Source: Chryseobacterium sp. S0630 | Lineage (GTDB): Bacteria > Bacteroidota > Bacteroidia > Flavobacteriales > Weeksellaceae | Direction: 5' to 3' | Assembly: GCF_024158915.1 (NCBI RefSeq) | Contig: NZ_JAMZGF010000034.1 | Location: forward strand, 1-53,486 | DNA: 53,486 bases | Shown here: one piece after another, positions 27,128 through 36,113 of the stretch | How the letters are laid out: every line of letters begins with the position of its first letter | Position numbering within the stretch: the first letter of the stretch is position 1 | Made by a program: the position numbers and the translations under genes | The notes under the pieces: model-generated | Seen by the model: only the letters and a program-made list of their open reading frames with translations | Told to the model about the DNA's origin: nothing | The model's database searches: none

Positions 27128-28567
27128 CTATTTCAATAATTTTGAAAACCATACATAGATATCCATATCAGTAGGAATATTGAGCTTTTTTCTTAAATTA
27201 TATTTTTTGGTCTGTACAGTTCTTACTGAAGTAAATGTATAGTCTGCAATTTCTTTGGTAGAAAAATTCAGGTAGATGTAAGCACAGAACCTTATTTCTG
27301 ACATCTTTAAAGGAGAAATTTTCAGCAATTCTTCTGAAAAACGGGGACAATATTCATTGAAACGGGGTAAAAATTCAGAATTATTTTCTTTAGCAAGCTG
27401 TATAATTTCCTTAAAGAGGCTCTCCTCAACAGGCAATTGATGAGGTATATCAATTTTATCCAAATTCTTACTTTTATGCTTCTTGTAGTAGTATAGAAAA
27501 AGAAATATGAAAAAAATACATACTATCACACTGGCTGATAATATGAAAAAAAGTTCATTGGTCTGTTTTTTTTGATTTTTATTTTCTAATTCATTCTGCT
27601 TATCCACAGAATCATTCAATGTTTGGTTTTGTTCCCGGTTTAAAGATTTTATTTCCAACAGCCAATTAGAATAGTAGCTAATACTGTCTTTTTGTCCCAG
27701 GCCCTCATACAGCGACTTAAGTTCTTCTGCAACAGCGATCTGATAATTTTCACTTTTATAATAATTGTGAGCAATATTTTTGCATTTCCATAGATAATAT
27801 TGAGTCTTGGAATAATCTTTAATGGATTTAAAATACTTTGCAGCATACAAAGAGGTAATATATCTAATGCCTATTTCGTCTATCTTTTTTTCATTCTGAA
27901 GGGCTTCATCAATATAAATTTTTGCAGAGTCTGTTTTATTTAATTCCACATACATTCCTCCCAGATAAGCAGAAGTTTTGTAACTATTACTCAACCTATT
28001 TTTATCAATTCTATAACGATTTCCTTTATTTTCTCTATATATTTTGGAATATACATAAGCTTTCTTATAATATTTTAACGCCAGTTCCTTCTTATTTATT
28101 TCATTATATATGCCGGCGTATTGCCAATTGATCAGATAAATAAAATAAGCATTATCTTTTTTTATAGTCTCATCATAGATTTCATCCAATTGTTTTAGGG
28201 CAGTAATTCTTTCACCCAATTTCTGATATAATAAAGATCTCTGTAAATGAAGATAAAATATAACTTCGAAGTCAGTGTGGGAATTAATGAGGTTTTCTTT
28301 TTCCACCTTATCAGTATAATAAAAAGACCTCTTCATATCACTATTCCTATTATAGATATTAGCAATCTTGAGATATCCTAATGCAACACAATCATTATAA
28401 GAGTTTTTTTTGCATATCTCAATAAGGCTATCAATTTTTTTTATTTCTTTAGGTCCAGCAGTAGAAAAATTGATATCAAAAAGAATATTCTTTAGTTCTT
28501 CTTCCGTATGCTGTGAATAAAAAAAAGAAGAAATCAAAAAGAAGAAAATAGTCAGCTTTTTTACCAT
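27128..28567 (-). CDS. TPR-repeat membrane regulator with C-terminal HTH, copy 2
   Basis: 479 aa, collinear with copy 1 (24574-26013). Signal or anchor MVKKLTIFFFLISSFFYSQ, helical TPR-like region, coiled Lys/Gln/Asn-rich stretch (about 315-335), transmembrane helix (FFILSASVIVCIFFIFLFLYYY), then the HTH FSTKEIADYTFTSVRTVQTKKYNLRKKLNI. The C-terminal 110 residues are the best conserved part, so both copies may bind the same DNA motif while sensing different signals. It is divergent from the metalloprotease at 28762. Confidence 0.85.
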   Translation of the reverse strand: MVKKLTIFFFLISSFFYSQHTEEELKNILFDINFSTAGPKEIKKIDSLIEICKKNSYNDCVALGYLKIANIYNRNSDMKRSFYYTDKVEKENLINSHTDFEVIFYLHLQRSLLYQKLGERITALKQLDEIYDETIKKDNAYFIYLINWQYAGIYNEINKKELALKYYKKAYVYSKIYRENKGNRYRIDKNRLSNSYKTSAYLGGMYVELNKTDSAKIYIDEALQNEKKIDEIGIRYITSLYAAKYFKSIKDYSKTQYYLWKCKNIAHNYYKSENYQIAVAEELKSLYEGLGQKDSISYYSNWLLEIKSLNREQNQTLNDSVDKQNELENKNQKKQTNELFFILSASVIVCIFFIFLFLYYYKKHKSKNLDKIDIPHQLPVEESLFKEIIQLAKENNSEFLPRFNEYCPRFSEELLKISPLKMSEIRFCAYIYLNFSTKEIADYTFTSVRTVQTKKYNLRKKLNIPTDMDIYVWFSKLLK

Positions 28568-28621
28568 AACTCTATCAAACTATTAATACAATATTAACAC
28601 TACGTTATTACCGATTTGCTT

Positions 28622-28703
28622 AAAATACATACGTATTACATACTACACATGACAAAACCGCAAGCAAACATCGTTTAAATTACAAAATTAGCAATTACTT
28701 TTG
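28622..28703. promoter_or_regulatory. Conserved regulatory region of module 2
   Basis: The 22-bp block at 28622-28643 matches the block at 26069-26090 at 21 of 22 positions. The plus -7 box TACTTTTG is at 28696-28703, preceded by AATTAGCAAT; module 1 has AATTAACAAT in the same place. Spacing is again 53 bp. Confidence 0.65.
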
Positions 28704-28761
28704 AATACTCGAATTTTATATTCATTTTTCGAATACCACTATTAAATACCTAATTTTTAAA

Positions 28762-31700
28762 ATGAGAAAAACTCTATTATCATTATTTTTGATATCAGGT
28801 TTCTGTCTTTCCAATGCTCAAAGATGGGAACCATCTTCACAGAAAACATCTGATATCAGAAGAGAGGTTAAAATCAAGTTTGCTTACAAAACTGATATTA
28901 ACGCATTGATACAGTTATTAAAAAATGCTGAAGAAACCGGAGCTAATGCAAAAGCAGTTACCATCCAGCTGCCAACTGCAGAAGGAACTATTGAAAAGTT
29001 TGCCGTGTACAGCAATCCTGTAATGGAAAAATCACTGGCTGAAAAATATGGATTGGGGTCCTATGTAGGAGTAGGAATTGATGATCCTTCCAAATATGTA
29101 AGATTCAGTACTTCACCTACGGACATGCAGTCCATGATCATTAAAGATGGAATTTTTCAGTTTATAGAACCTATCACAACAGATAAAAAGACTTACGGAG
29201 TATTCTATAAAACTCAGAGAACAGATTCTGAACATGGTTTTAGCTGTGGGATGGAAGGAAAAAAAGAACAGGATATTACATCTTTAAAAAAGAGCGGAAA
29301 AAACAAACTTCCAGGAATAAATATTACCGGAAGGCCTGCCGCATCCATGTACAGAACCTATAGACTTGCTCTGTCTGCAACAGGAGAATACACAACACTT
29401 TTTGGAGGGGCTGCCGGAGCTCTTGCCCAGATGAATGCTACTATGACCCGTGTCAATGGTGTTTTTGAAAAAGAATTTGCCATCCATTTGAACATCCAAA
29501 ATTTCCCTGCTATCATCTATGCAGATGCTGCTAATGATCCTTATACAGATGATTTAAATGGCCAGCTGCAACAAACCTTAACTGCCCAGGTAGGTAATGC
29601 CAATTATGACATCGGACACGTCTTTAATGCAGCTGGTGGAAATGGAAATGCAGGCTGTATAGGCTGTATATGTACCAACCCAACCGTAGCAGAACCATTG
29701 GGTAAAGGTTCTGCGTTTACACAAAATCAGAATCCTGTGGGAGACACATTTGATATTGATTACGTAGCTCATGAAATGGGGCATCAGCTTGGAGGAAACC
29801 ATACCTTCTCTACTGTTACAGAGGGCTCAGGTGTGAATGTAGAACCAGGAGGAGGAACAACTATTATGGCCTATGCCGGAATCACTGCCAACAACGTACA
29901 GATGAACAGTGATGCTTATTTCCATTACTCATCTATCAATCAAATCCTTACAAATCTTGAAGCTAAAGTGGGATGTGGAGCAGCTGAAAATATCGCTAAC
30001 AATAATGCTCCTGCCATCACTCCTCTTGTTTCTTATCATATTCCTAAAGGAACAGCCTACTATCTGGATGCCAATGCTGTAGATGCTAATGGAGATCAGC
30101 TAACCTATAACTGGGAGCAATATGACAGCGTTGGATCTACAAACTCTATTTCAGGAGACAGTGGCTGGGGCTTTAATCCTGAGGGATCTCTTACCCGTTC
30201 TTTTTCAGCGGTTGCCTCTGGCAGAAGATATTTTCCAAGCCTTCCTATTGTGATGAGCGGCAAATTAACCAATAAAGAAACCTGGGAAACCGTTTCATAT
30301 ATCCCAAGAGTTTTACATTACGCTGTATCTGTTCGTGATAACAATGCAAACCGACCATTGACTATTTCAGCAGAAAACACAGTTACAGTTGGAAATGACG
30401 GACCTTTCAAGTTCAAAGGATTCAATGCTTCTTCTGCTCTGTATAATAATGCTTCCAACACTATTCTATGGGATGTTGCCAATACCAATCAGGCTCCTTA
30501 TAATGTTGCCAATGTAAAGATTGAATACACAACCGATCTTGTTAATGGCTCTGCATGGACAGAACTAATTGCTTCAACGCCTAACGACGGTAGTTTTGAT
30601 ATACAGATGCCTGCTGCATTACAGGGAAATATTAAACTGAGAATTTCAGCAGTCGGAAATATATTTTATGCGGTATCTCCTACTCTGGCTGTAGGAACTG
30701 CTCCTGCTGCTTTAAACAATCCTCCAACAGGAATTGCTGCCTTTGAAAATGATATACTTAAAACCTCAGCAACTATTTCCTGGAATCATGTACCGGGAGC
30801 AACCTATTCTGTAAATTACAGAAAAGTGGGAACTGCAAACTGGTCTAACGCTTCCAGTACAGTAAATTCTGTATTGTTGAATAATCTGGAAGATGAAACA
30901 TCTTACGAAGTTCGTGTTGCGTCAGTTATCAATAATATTGCCGGAGCATTCTCCCCTGTTTCTACTTTCAAAACAAAAGGATTACGTACCGGATATGACT
31001 ACTGTCTGATGACTACAGGAGGGAATACAACAAATTCACCAAATTTCAGTGGTATTCTAAGAGTTACTTTAGCCAATGTAGATGTAACAGCTAATGGAAC
31101 CACTGTTCAGCATGCGTATAAAGATTATTCGGAAGATCCTGCCAAACTGATCCAGCTTACTCAGGGAGCTCAGTATAATTTGAATTATGTTGTTTATGCC
31201 AACCGCGCAGGAGGTAACTATCAGGATTGGATACAAGTCTGGATTGATTATAACAGAAATGGGGTATTTGAAAACACCGAAAGAATAGGAATCAACGGAG
31301 CAATTCCTAATGCCAACAAAAGGCATCAGAGTAACTTTGCTTTTGCTGTTCCGGCTAATGCTTACAATGGAGACAAAACATTAAGAATGAGAGTAGCCAG
31401 TGGTTTTTTCAATGCTTCAGCTGATGCATGTGCAAGCCCTTTCGTAAATGTGAACGGAGGAGGTGTTTATTCTAGTGGTTCAGTATGGGATTTCTCTGTA
31501 AAGATCAATGCTGCACTTGGGGTTAAAGAATCTGTTCAGTCATCATCTGATCTTGAAATCTACCCTAATCCTGCGGATACATTTGTAGAAGTGAAAAACC
31601 TTAAAGGGAAAGCAGATTACAAAATCTACAGCGCAGACGGAAGACTTGTTCAGGAAGGGAAATTGGAGGGCCAGAGAATCAATGTTGCTGCATTGATTAA

Positions 31701-31767
31701 AGGAATGTATGTGATCACTGTAAAGGATGACAAGACTACTTACAATACGAAATTAATAAAGAAATAG
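28762..31767 (+). CDS. Secreted reprolysin-like zinc metalloprotease, T9SS type A (1001 aa)
   Basis: Signal peptide MRKTLLSLFLISGFCLSNAQ. A propeptide-like region to about 190 precedes the catalytic domain. The metzincin motif HEMGHQLGGNH is at residues 337-347 (three His ligands and catalytic Glu); a Met-turn candidate is TIMAYAG at about 370. After it come a beta-sandwich region, one FN3 domain (about 655-740) and a GEVED-like domain that lacks the GEVEDY ending (DYNRNGVFENTERIG, about 835). The type A sorting signal starts at about 930 (LEIYPNPADTFVEVKN). It is likely an extracellular protease. It is divergent from TPR regulator copy 2, its probable controller. Confidence 0.9.
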   Translation: MRKTLLSLFLISGFCLSNAQRWEPSSQKTSDIRREVKIKFAYKTDINALIQLLKNAEETGANAKAVTIQLPTAEGTIEKFAVYSNPVMEKSLAEKYGLGSYVGVGIDDPSKYVRFSTSPTDMQSMIIKDGIFQFIEPITTDKKTYGVFYKTQRTDSEHGFSCGMEGKKEQDITSLKKSGKNKLPGINITGRPAASMYRTYRLALSATGEYTTLFGGAAGALAQMNATMTRVNGVFEKEFAIHLNIQNFPAIIYADAANDPYTDDLNGQLQQTLTAQVGNANYDIGHVFNAAGGNGNAGCIGCICTNPTVAEPLGKGSAFTQNQNPVGDTFDIDYVAHEMGHQLGGNHTFSTVTEGSGVNVEPGGGTTIMAYAGITANNVQMNSDAYFHYSSINQILTNLEAKVGCGAAENIANNNAPAITPLVSYHIPKGTAYYLDANAVDANGDQLTYNWEQYDSVGSTNSISGDSGWGFNPEGSLTRSFSAVASGRRYFPSLPIVMSGKLTNKETWETVSYIPRVLHYAVSVRDNNANRPLTISAENTVTVGNDGPFKFKGFNASSALYNNASNTILWDVANTNQAPYNVANVKIEYTTDLVNGSAWTELIASTPNDGSFDIQMPAALQGNIKLRISAVGNIFYAVSPTLAVGTAPAALNNPPTGIAAFENDILKTSATISWNHVPGATYSVNYRKVGTANWSNASSTVNSVLLNNLEDETSYEVRVASVINNIAGAFSPVSTFKTKGLRTGYDYCLMTTGGNTTNSPNFSGILRVTLANVDVTANGTTVQHAYKDYSEDPAKLIQLTQGAQYNLNYVVYANRAGGNYQDWIQVWIDYNRNGVFENTERIGINGAIPNANKRHQSNFAFAVPANAYNGDKTLRMRVASGFFNASADACASPFVNVNGGGVYSSGSVWDFSVKINAALGVKESVQSSSDLEIYPNPADTFVEVKNLKGKADYKIYSADGRLVQEGKLEGQRINVAALIKGMYVITVKDDKTTYNTKLIKK

Positions 31768-31784
31768 TTAATAATTAGTACCGT

Positions 31785-31825
31785 GTACCTGTAAGGTTAT
31801 TCGTGATGCCTGCAGGTACTTTTTT
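31785..31825 (+). terminator. GTACCTG hairpin 1, terminator of the metalloprotease gene
   Basis: GTACCTGTA (31785-31793) pairs with TGCAGGTAC (31811-31819) with one G-U, followed by six T. Confidence 0.75.
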
Positions 31826-31936
31826 CAACATTTTTTAAAACAGTACAGCCCAATCAGCCACTCATTATAAATCAAGATACATCATAAATATATATTATTA
31901 CTTCATTAAACACATTTTTTAATTTTTTTAAATACT

Positions 31937-31975
31937 GTACCTGCAGTATAGATTGGGCTTTCTGCAGGTACTTTT
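31937..31975 (+). terminator. GTACCTG hairpin 2
   Basis: GTACCTGCAG (31937-31946) and CTGCAGGTAC (31962-31971) form a perfect 10-bp stem followed by TTTT. No gene precedes it directly, so it may be a spare terminator or end a short transcript. Confidence 0.6.
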
Positions 31976-32061
31976 CAAAAATTTTATAATAAAAACAGAT
32001 CAAGAAAAGAATATAGCCTTATATTGATAAAAAAACATTTTTTAATCATCGTTTGTATTGT

Positions 32062-32101
32062 GTACCTGCATTAGAAGTGGTTTTCTGCAGGTACCTTTTT
32101 T
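32062..32101 (+). terminator. GTACCTG hairpin 3
   Basis: GTACCTGCA (32062-32070) pairs with TGCAGGTAC (32086-32094), then C and six T. It lies only about 30 bp before the 32130 gene. Confidence 0.6.
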
Positions 32102-32129
32102 AAAATAACTCTCAAAAAAACATACTATT

Positions 32130-33365
32130 ATGATAAAAAAACTACTTTTTCTGATATGCACTGGTTTTTCAGTCTTATCATTCTGCCAATCCGATGAAGT
32201 TCTGTTTATCGGAAACAGTGTGACGTATTTTAATGACATGCCTGAAATCTTTAAAAATATTGCAGCTTCAAAAGGTAAAAATGTTTCCATAACGACACAT
32301 ACTCCGGGCGGAACCGGATTTGTAAATCATGTGGATGATCCTTCATTGTATCAAAAAATAAGATCTAAAAACTATAAATATGTCATTATGCAACCCGGAA
32401 CAGGTGAATCTGCAGGCCATTCTTATCCTGTTACAGTAACGGCTGAACGAGGCCGCAAGATCAGAGATTCCATTCGTAAATACAGTCCTTGTTCCAAGAT
32501 ATTTCTGTATGAAATTCCCTATGGAGTACCCTCTGCGAATGAATACAATACCTATTTCACTTTTCAGCAGAAAATAAAGGATTCCATTACGAAGATGTCT
32601 AACCTGATGCAAGTAGAAATGGTTCCTGCCGGAGAATCTGCAAGACAATATTACAGTTCTAATCAGGATCTGGCTCTTCACGGATCTTATAATGATATTC
32701 ATCCAGGACCCAAAGGAAGTTACCTTGTTGCAGCTTCTATGTATTCTGCGATTTTTCAGGATCATGTATTCCCTTCTACTTTTTATAACGGACTTACTCA
32801 AAACACTGCTGAAAATTTTCAGAACATAGCAGATCAGGTTTTCTTTAATAATACGGCACAATGGAACAGCAATGTGTTTCATCTTCATTCGGATTTTATT
32901 GCTGGAATTAATGGGACGACTGTTAATTTCACCAATCATTCCGCCAATTACACTTCACAATCCTGGAATTTTGGAGATGGAACCACAGATTCTTCCTTGA
33001 ACCCTGTTCATCAATATACTGCGCCAGGAACTTATACTGTCTCGCTTACTGTCATCAGAAATTCCTGTGCGGAAACTTTCAGTAAAACAGTTACTATTGG
33101 TTCTCTGGGAACTGCGGATATGAATGTACAGCCTGAGCTTACATTTTACCCTAATCCTGTGAAAGATTTCTGTTACCTTAAAAGTAAACAGAAAATAAAG
33201 GACATTATGGTTTATGATATGGCTCAAAGAAAGCTTTTTGACTGGAAAAACCTTCACGCTTATGATATAAAATTAGATTTTTCAACTTATAGTAAAGGTG
33301 CTTATATGATCAGTATTCTTTATGAAAACGATCATAGAGAAAGTATTAAGATTATGGTTAAATAA
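32130..33365 (+). CDS. SGNH/GDSL-like hydrolase with PKD domain, T9SS type A (411 aa)
   Basis: Signal peptide to about residue 20 (MIKKLLFLICTGFSVLSFCQ). The SGNH-type domain has the nucleophile block VLFIGNSVTYFNDMPE (Ser about 30) and the late DIHPGPKGS motif (Asp/His about 191-193). A PKD domain (about 265-325) has the signature WNFGDGTTDSSLNPVHQYTAPG. The C-terminal sorting signal starts LTFYPNPVKDF (about 338). It may be a secreted esterase or deacetylase of carbohydrate or lipid; the substrate is not evident. It is preceded by the hairpin series and followed by a strong bidirectional terminator. Confidence 0.8.
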   Translation: MIKKLLFLICTGFSVLSFCQSDEVLFIGNSVTYFNDMPEIFKNIAASKGKNVSITTHTPGGTGFVNHVDDPSLYQKIRSKNYKYVIMQPGTGESAGHSYPVTVTAERGRKIRDSIRKYSPCSKIFLYEIPYGVPSANEYNTYFTFQQKIKDSITKMSNLMQVEMVPAGESARQYYSSNQDLALHGSYNDIHPGPKGSYLVAASMYSAIFQDHVFPSTFYNGLTQNTAENFQNIADQVFFNNTAQWNSNVFHLHSDFIAGINGTTVNFTNHSANYTSQSWNFGDGTTDSSLNPVHQYTAPGTYTVSLTVIRNSCAETFSKTVTIGSLGTADMNVQPELTFYPNPVKDFCYLKSKQKIKDIMVYDMAQRKLFDWKNLHAYDIKLDFSTYSKGAYMISILYENDHRESIKIMVK

Positions 33366-33370
33366 CTGCG

Positions 33371-33401
33371 AAAAGAGAACTCAAATGAGTTCTCTTTTTT
33401 T
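33371..33401. terminator. Bidirectional terminator
   Basis: AAAAGAGAACTC and GAGTTCTCTTTT form a perfect 12-bp stem around AAAT, with runs on both sides. It serves the 32130 gene and the convergent alcohol dehydrogenase. Confidence 0.9.
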
Positions 33402-33432
33402 ATTGTATCATCATATGATCAGATGACCAGGA

Positions 33433-34599
33433 CTACCCTGCAACTATCTCTTCTGCATATACAACACCTTCATAGCATGCATTGTAAATTGCTTTCAGTT
33501 CCTCCAAAACAGGTACTCTTGGATTGAACCCTGTACAAGGATCTGCCAAAGCATTGCTGGCAATATAATCAAGATTTTTATCCCAATCTTCCCTTGAGAT
33601 TCCGAAGTCTTTGATCGCTGACTGATTGTTGACTTCAGAACGTAAAGTTTCAATAGCCTGAGCCAATTCTTCTGTAGTTTCTTTACCTATTACTCTTGCC
33701 AGATCAGGATAACGTTCTGTAGCCACAGCATTATAACGGATGACATTCGGAAGGAAAATAGCATTTGATGCACCATGAGGAATTCCATATAACGCTCCTA
33801 CCTGATGAGAAAGAGAGTGAACAATACCCAACCATGCATTGTTGAAGGCTAAACCAGCCATAAATGAGGCATCATGCATATTCTGGCGAGCCTGGATATT
33901 ATTTGGGTTTTCTACCGCTTCTTTAAGATTATCAAAAACAATCTCTAAACCACCTTTAGATAAAGCATCTGCGATATTGTTATCAATATTGGAAACATAA
34001 GCCTCTACACAATGTGTCAGAGCATCAAGCCCTGTATTGGAAGTTACATGTGTTGGCATTGAAGCACAGATTTCTCCGTCGATAATAGCAATATCCGGTG
34101 TCAATTCGTAGGAAACCACAGGATATTTTACCCCTTTTTCTCTATCAGTAATCACTGCCAGCCCGGTAGTTTCAGTTCCTGTACCACTGGTAGAAGGAAT
34201 GGCAATAAACTTTGCTTTATTTCTCAAAACCGGAACTGTGAAAGGTTTAATCAAAGCATCAAATTCCACCTCAGGATATTCGTAAAACACCCACATGATT
34301 TTCGCAGCATCAATGGCGGAACATCCTCCTAAACCAATAATCCAATCTGGTTGAAAAGTATTCATTACTTCTGCACCTTTCAGACAGGTTGCTGATGAAG
34401 GGTCTTCTTCTACTCCTTCGAAAATCTGTGTTTCAATTCCGGCTTCATTAAGGTAAGCAATGGCTTTATCAAGAGTTCCGCTTTTTCTCATGGAACTTCC
34501 TCCTGTTACAATAACAGCTTTTTTTCCTTTGATATTTTTTAATTCATCAAGACTTCCCGCACCATGGAAGACTTCGCCTGCAATAAATAATTTGCTCAT
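33433..34599 (-). CDS. Iron-containing alcohol dehydrogenase
   Basis: 388 aa, group III Fe-ADH. It interconverts primary alcohols and aldehydes with NAD(P)H. The nucleotide-binding region has IIGLGGCSAIDAAK (about 88-101), where the family normally has GGGSxxDxAK, so one Gly is replaced by Cys. Metal ligands are expected from GLDALTHCVEAY (Asp and His, about 190-201) and HSLSHQVGALYGIPHG (two His). AIPSTSGTGTETT is the conserved central motif. An AraC regulator lies 67 bp upstream on the same strand, and an inverted repeat covers the promoter, so the gene is probably inducible. Confidence 0.92.
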   Translation of the reverse strand: MSKLFIAGEVFHGAGSLDELKNIKGKKAVIVTGGSSMRKSGTLDKAIAYLNEAGIETQIFEGVEEDPSSATCLKGAEVMNTFQPDWIIGLGGCSAIDAAKIMWVFYEYPEVEFDALIKPFTVPVLRNKAKFIAIPSTSGTGTETTGLAVITDREKGVKYPVVSYELTPDIAIIDGEICASMPTHVTSNTGLDALTHCVEAYVSNIDNNIADALSKGGLEIVFDNLKEAVENPNNIQARQNMHDASFMAGLAFNNAWLGIVHSLSHQVGALYGIPHGASNAIFLPNVIRYNAVATERYPDLARVIGKETTEELAQAIETLRSEVNNQSAIKDFGISREDWDKNLDYIASNALADPCTGFNPRVPVLEELKAIYNACYEGVVYAEEIVAG

Positions 34600-34603
34600 T
34601 TTT

Positions 34604-34637
34604 CTTATCTGATTTTAATGATACAAAATTAGATAAG
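34604..34637 (-). promoter_or_regulatory. Promoter and inverted repeat of the Fe-ADH gene
   Basis: The minus-strand -7 box TAATTTTG (34624-34631) lies inside an inverted repeat. CTTATCTGATTTT (34604-34616) opposes 34625-34637 with one mismatch in 13. This could be the site of the adjacent AraC protein or a 5' leader hairpin. Confidence 0.55.
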
Positions 34638-34666
34638 CCTTCACAAGCCCTGTTATACAAACGAGA

Positions 34667-35542
34667 CTATGCGTTATACATTTGCGCCAGTTCCTGTTGG
34701 AGTTCGGTGGGTGTTTCTTTGAGTTTTGCTTTTACAAATTTATTGAGGGCAGAAGGCGAATTAAAACCTAAATCGAAAGCAATTTCCTTATGGGAAAGGT
34801 CTGAAAACATCAGCTGACGTTTAATTTCCGTTAAAATACGATTATGTATGGCCTGAATAGCCGTCTCTCCACAATGCTTTTTGGTGATAGCGTTTAATTT
34901 TTTGGTGGTCATAGCCAATTCTTCTGCATAATACTGAACAGTTCTGTGTTGTTTATAATGTTCATTCAACAGCTTTTTAAATCTTACATACATGGGTTGA
35001 TCTGCTGTTTTTTCATGTAAAACAGGATGCAGCCCGTGAATAGATTCAATAAGCCCAAGGAGAATAATTTTAATATAAAATCTGGCCTGTTCTTTCTTGA
35101 TAAGGGTTGGCTGTTCGTAAATCTCTTTAATGATTGAAATGTTGTGTAAGCTCTGTTCAAAGTCTTCACGTGAAAGTATCGTACAGTTCAGGTGTGTAGA
35201 AAGATTAACATTATAGGTACTCAGTTCATTTTTCAGAATATCGGAACAAAACAATATTTCTTCAAACAAAATAATCTTGCCGATAAGATCTTCGCCGGAA
35301 TCTGCCACAAAGTGTACCTGTTCCGGAAATATCACAGAGATTTTCCCAGCTTTCATCCAATGCATTTTATCTTCAATACAAACCTGAAGTTTTCCCTGTT
35401 CTACAATAAAAATACAAAAATGGTCTTTTTTGTGGGGTTTTGCATATTGGGCCAAATGGTCTTTATTCAAATCAAAAACCCGGAAAGATAGATTTTTATC
35501 TTCCAGTTTCTGAATATTTTTCTTAATCTCCAGTTTCTTCAT
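34667..35542 (-). CDS. AraC-family regulator next to Fe-ADH
   Basis: 291 aa. The N-terminal half has a cupin-like ligand domain (HFCIFIVEQGKLQVCIEDKMHWMKAGKISVIFPEQVHF). The C-terminal AraC DNA-binding domain (about 190-285) has helix-turn-helix blocks YYAEELAMTTKKLNAITKKHCGE and KEIAFDLGFNSPSALNKFVKAKLKETPTE without a recognisable break. It is encoded directly upstream of the Fe-ADH on the same strand and is the obvious candidate to regulate it. The ligand may be an alcohol or aldehyde, which is inference. Confidence 0.87.
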   Translation of the reverse strand: MKKLEIKKNIQKLEDKNLSFRVFDLNKDHLAQYAKPHKKDHFCIFIVEQGKLQVCIEDKMHWMKAGKISVIFPEQVHFVADSGEDLIGKIILFEEILFCSDILKNELSTYNVNLSTHLNCTILSREDFEQSLHNISIIKEIYEQPTLIKKEQARFYIKIILLGLIESIHGLHPVLHEKTADQPMYVRFKKLLNEHYKQHRTVQYYAEELAMTTKKLNAITKKHCGETAIQAIHNRILTEIKRQLMFSDLSHKEIAFDLGFNSPSALNKFVKAKLKETPTELQQELAQMYNA

Positions 35543-35625
35543 AGTTCCTTTTACCCCAGCAAATGTAGGATTAAAAAAGGGATATCAACTATTAAATGCA
35601 CCTCAAGAATATAAACAGGACCATC

Positions 35626-35666
35626 AAAAACAGCAGAAACTCGCAGTAATTGAGAGTTTCTGTTTT
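35626..35666 (-). terminator. Terminator of the SDR/DUF1097/NTF2 operon
   Basis: AGAAACTC (35635-35642) pairs with GAGTTTCT (35654-35661) and the stem extends outward with a wobble. On the minus strand it is followed by GTTTTTG. Confidence 0.7.
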
Positions 35667-35678
35667 ATAATTCAGCTA

Positions 35679-36104
35679 TTAATAATCTGCCTGTCCTATC
35701 TCAAGCTTATTGATTTTCCCTTCTCTGTTAAAGTGAAATTTAAAATACGTTTTAAAATCACCGTATTCATCACTATGAAATGCTCCATAAACTGAGTTTC
35801 CATTATCCTCAACTTTATCAATGCTTACAAAGTTTTCAATAGTGATGGCGTGCGTTGAAAATTCTTTCAGATTTCTGGGATTACCGTCGTCCAGCAATAC
35901 AGCATCTTCAGCAAAAAGAGAAGTCCATTTTTTAATATCACTTGCCTGAAAAGCTTCTACAGCCTGTTTTACGATAGTGTTTTTTATTTTTGAAGTGTCC
36001 ATGCTCTTTATTTTTTTATGTGGGTGACCTTTATATCGTTGTCCGCAGGCACTCAGACTGCAGGTCATGATCAATATAATGCATAATGATTTTAAGATAT
36101 TCAT
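35679..36104 (-). CDS. NTF2/SnoaL-like lipoprotein
   Basis: 141 aa. Lipoprotein signal with lipobox LSAC at about 17-20 (MNILKSLCIILIMTCSLSAC). The mature part resembles the NTF2-like/SnoaL fold: KNTIVKQAVEAFQASDIKKWTSLFAEDAVLLDDG, ending FKTYFKFHFNREGKINKLEIGQ. Members range from small-ligand binding proteins to isomerases. It lies 9 bp after the SDR gene and is the last gene of a four-gene operon, so it probably serves the same oxidative pathway from the periplasmic side of a membrane. Confidence 0.75.
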   Translation of the reverse strand: MNILKSLCIILIMTCSLSACGQRYKGHPHKKIKSMDTSKIKNTIVKQAVEAFQASDIKKWTSLFAEDAVLLDDGNPRNLKEFSTHAITIENFVSIDKVEDNGNSVYGAFHSDEYGDFKTYFKFHFNREGKINKLEIGQADY

Positions 36105-36113
36105 CCTATTATG

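Noticed and set aside
32343..32939. 198-codon open frame opposite the GDSL/PKD gene
   Set aside because: The plus-strand gene has a signal peptide, SGNH, PKD and sorting motifs in order. The antisense translation is arginine-rich and has no recognisable pattern.
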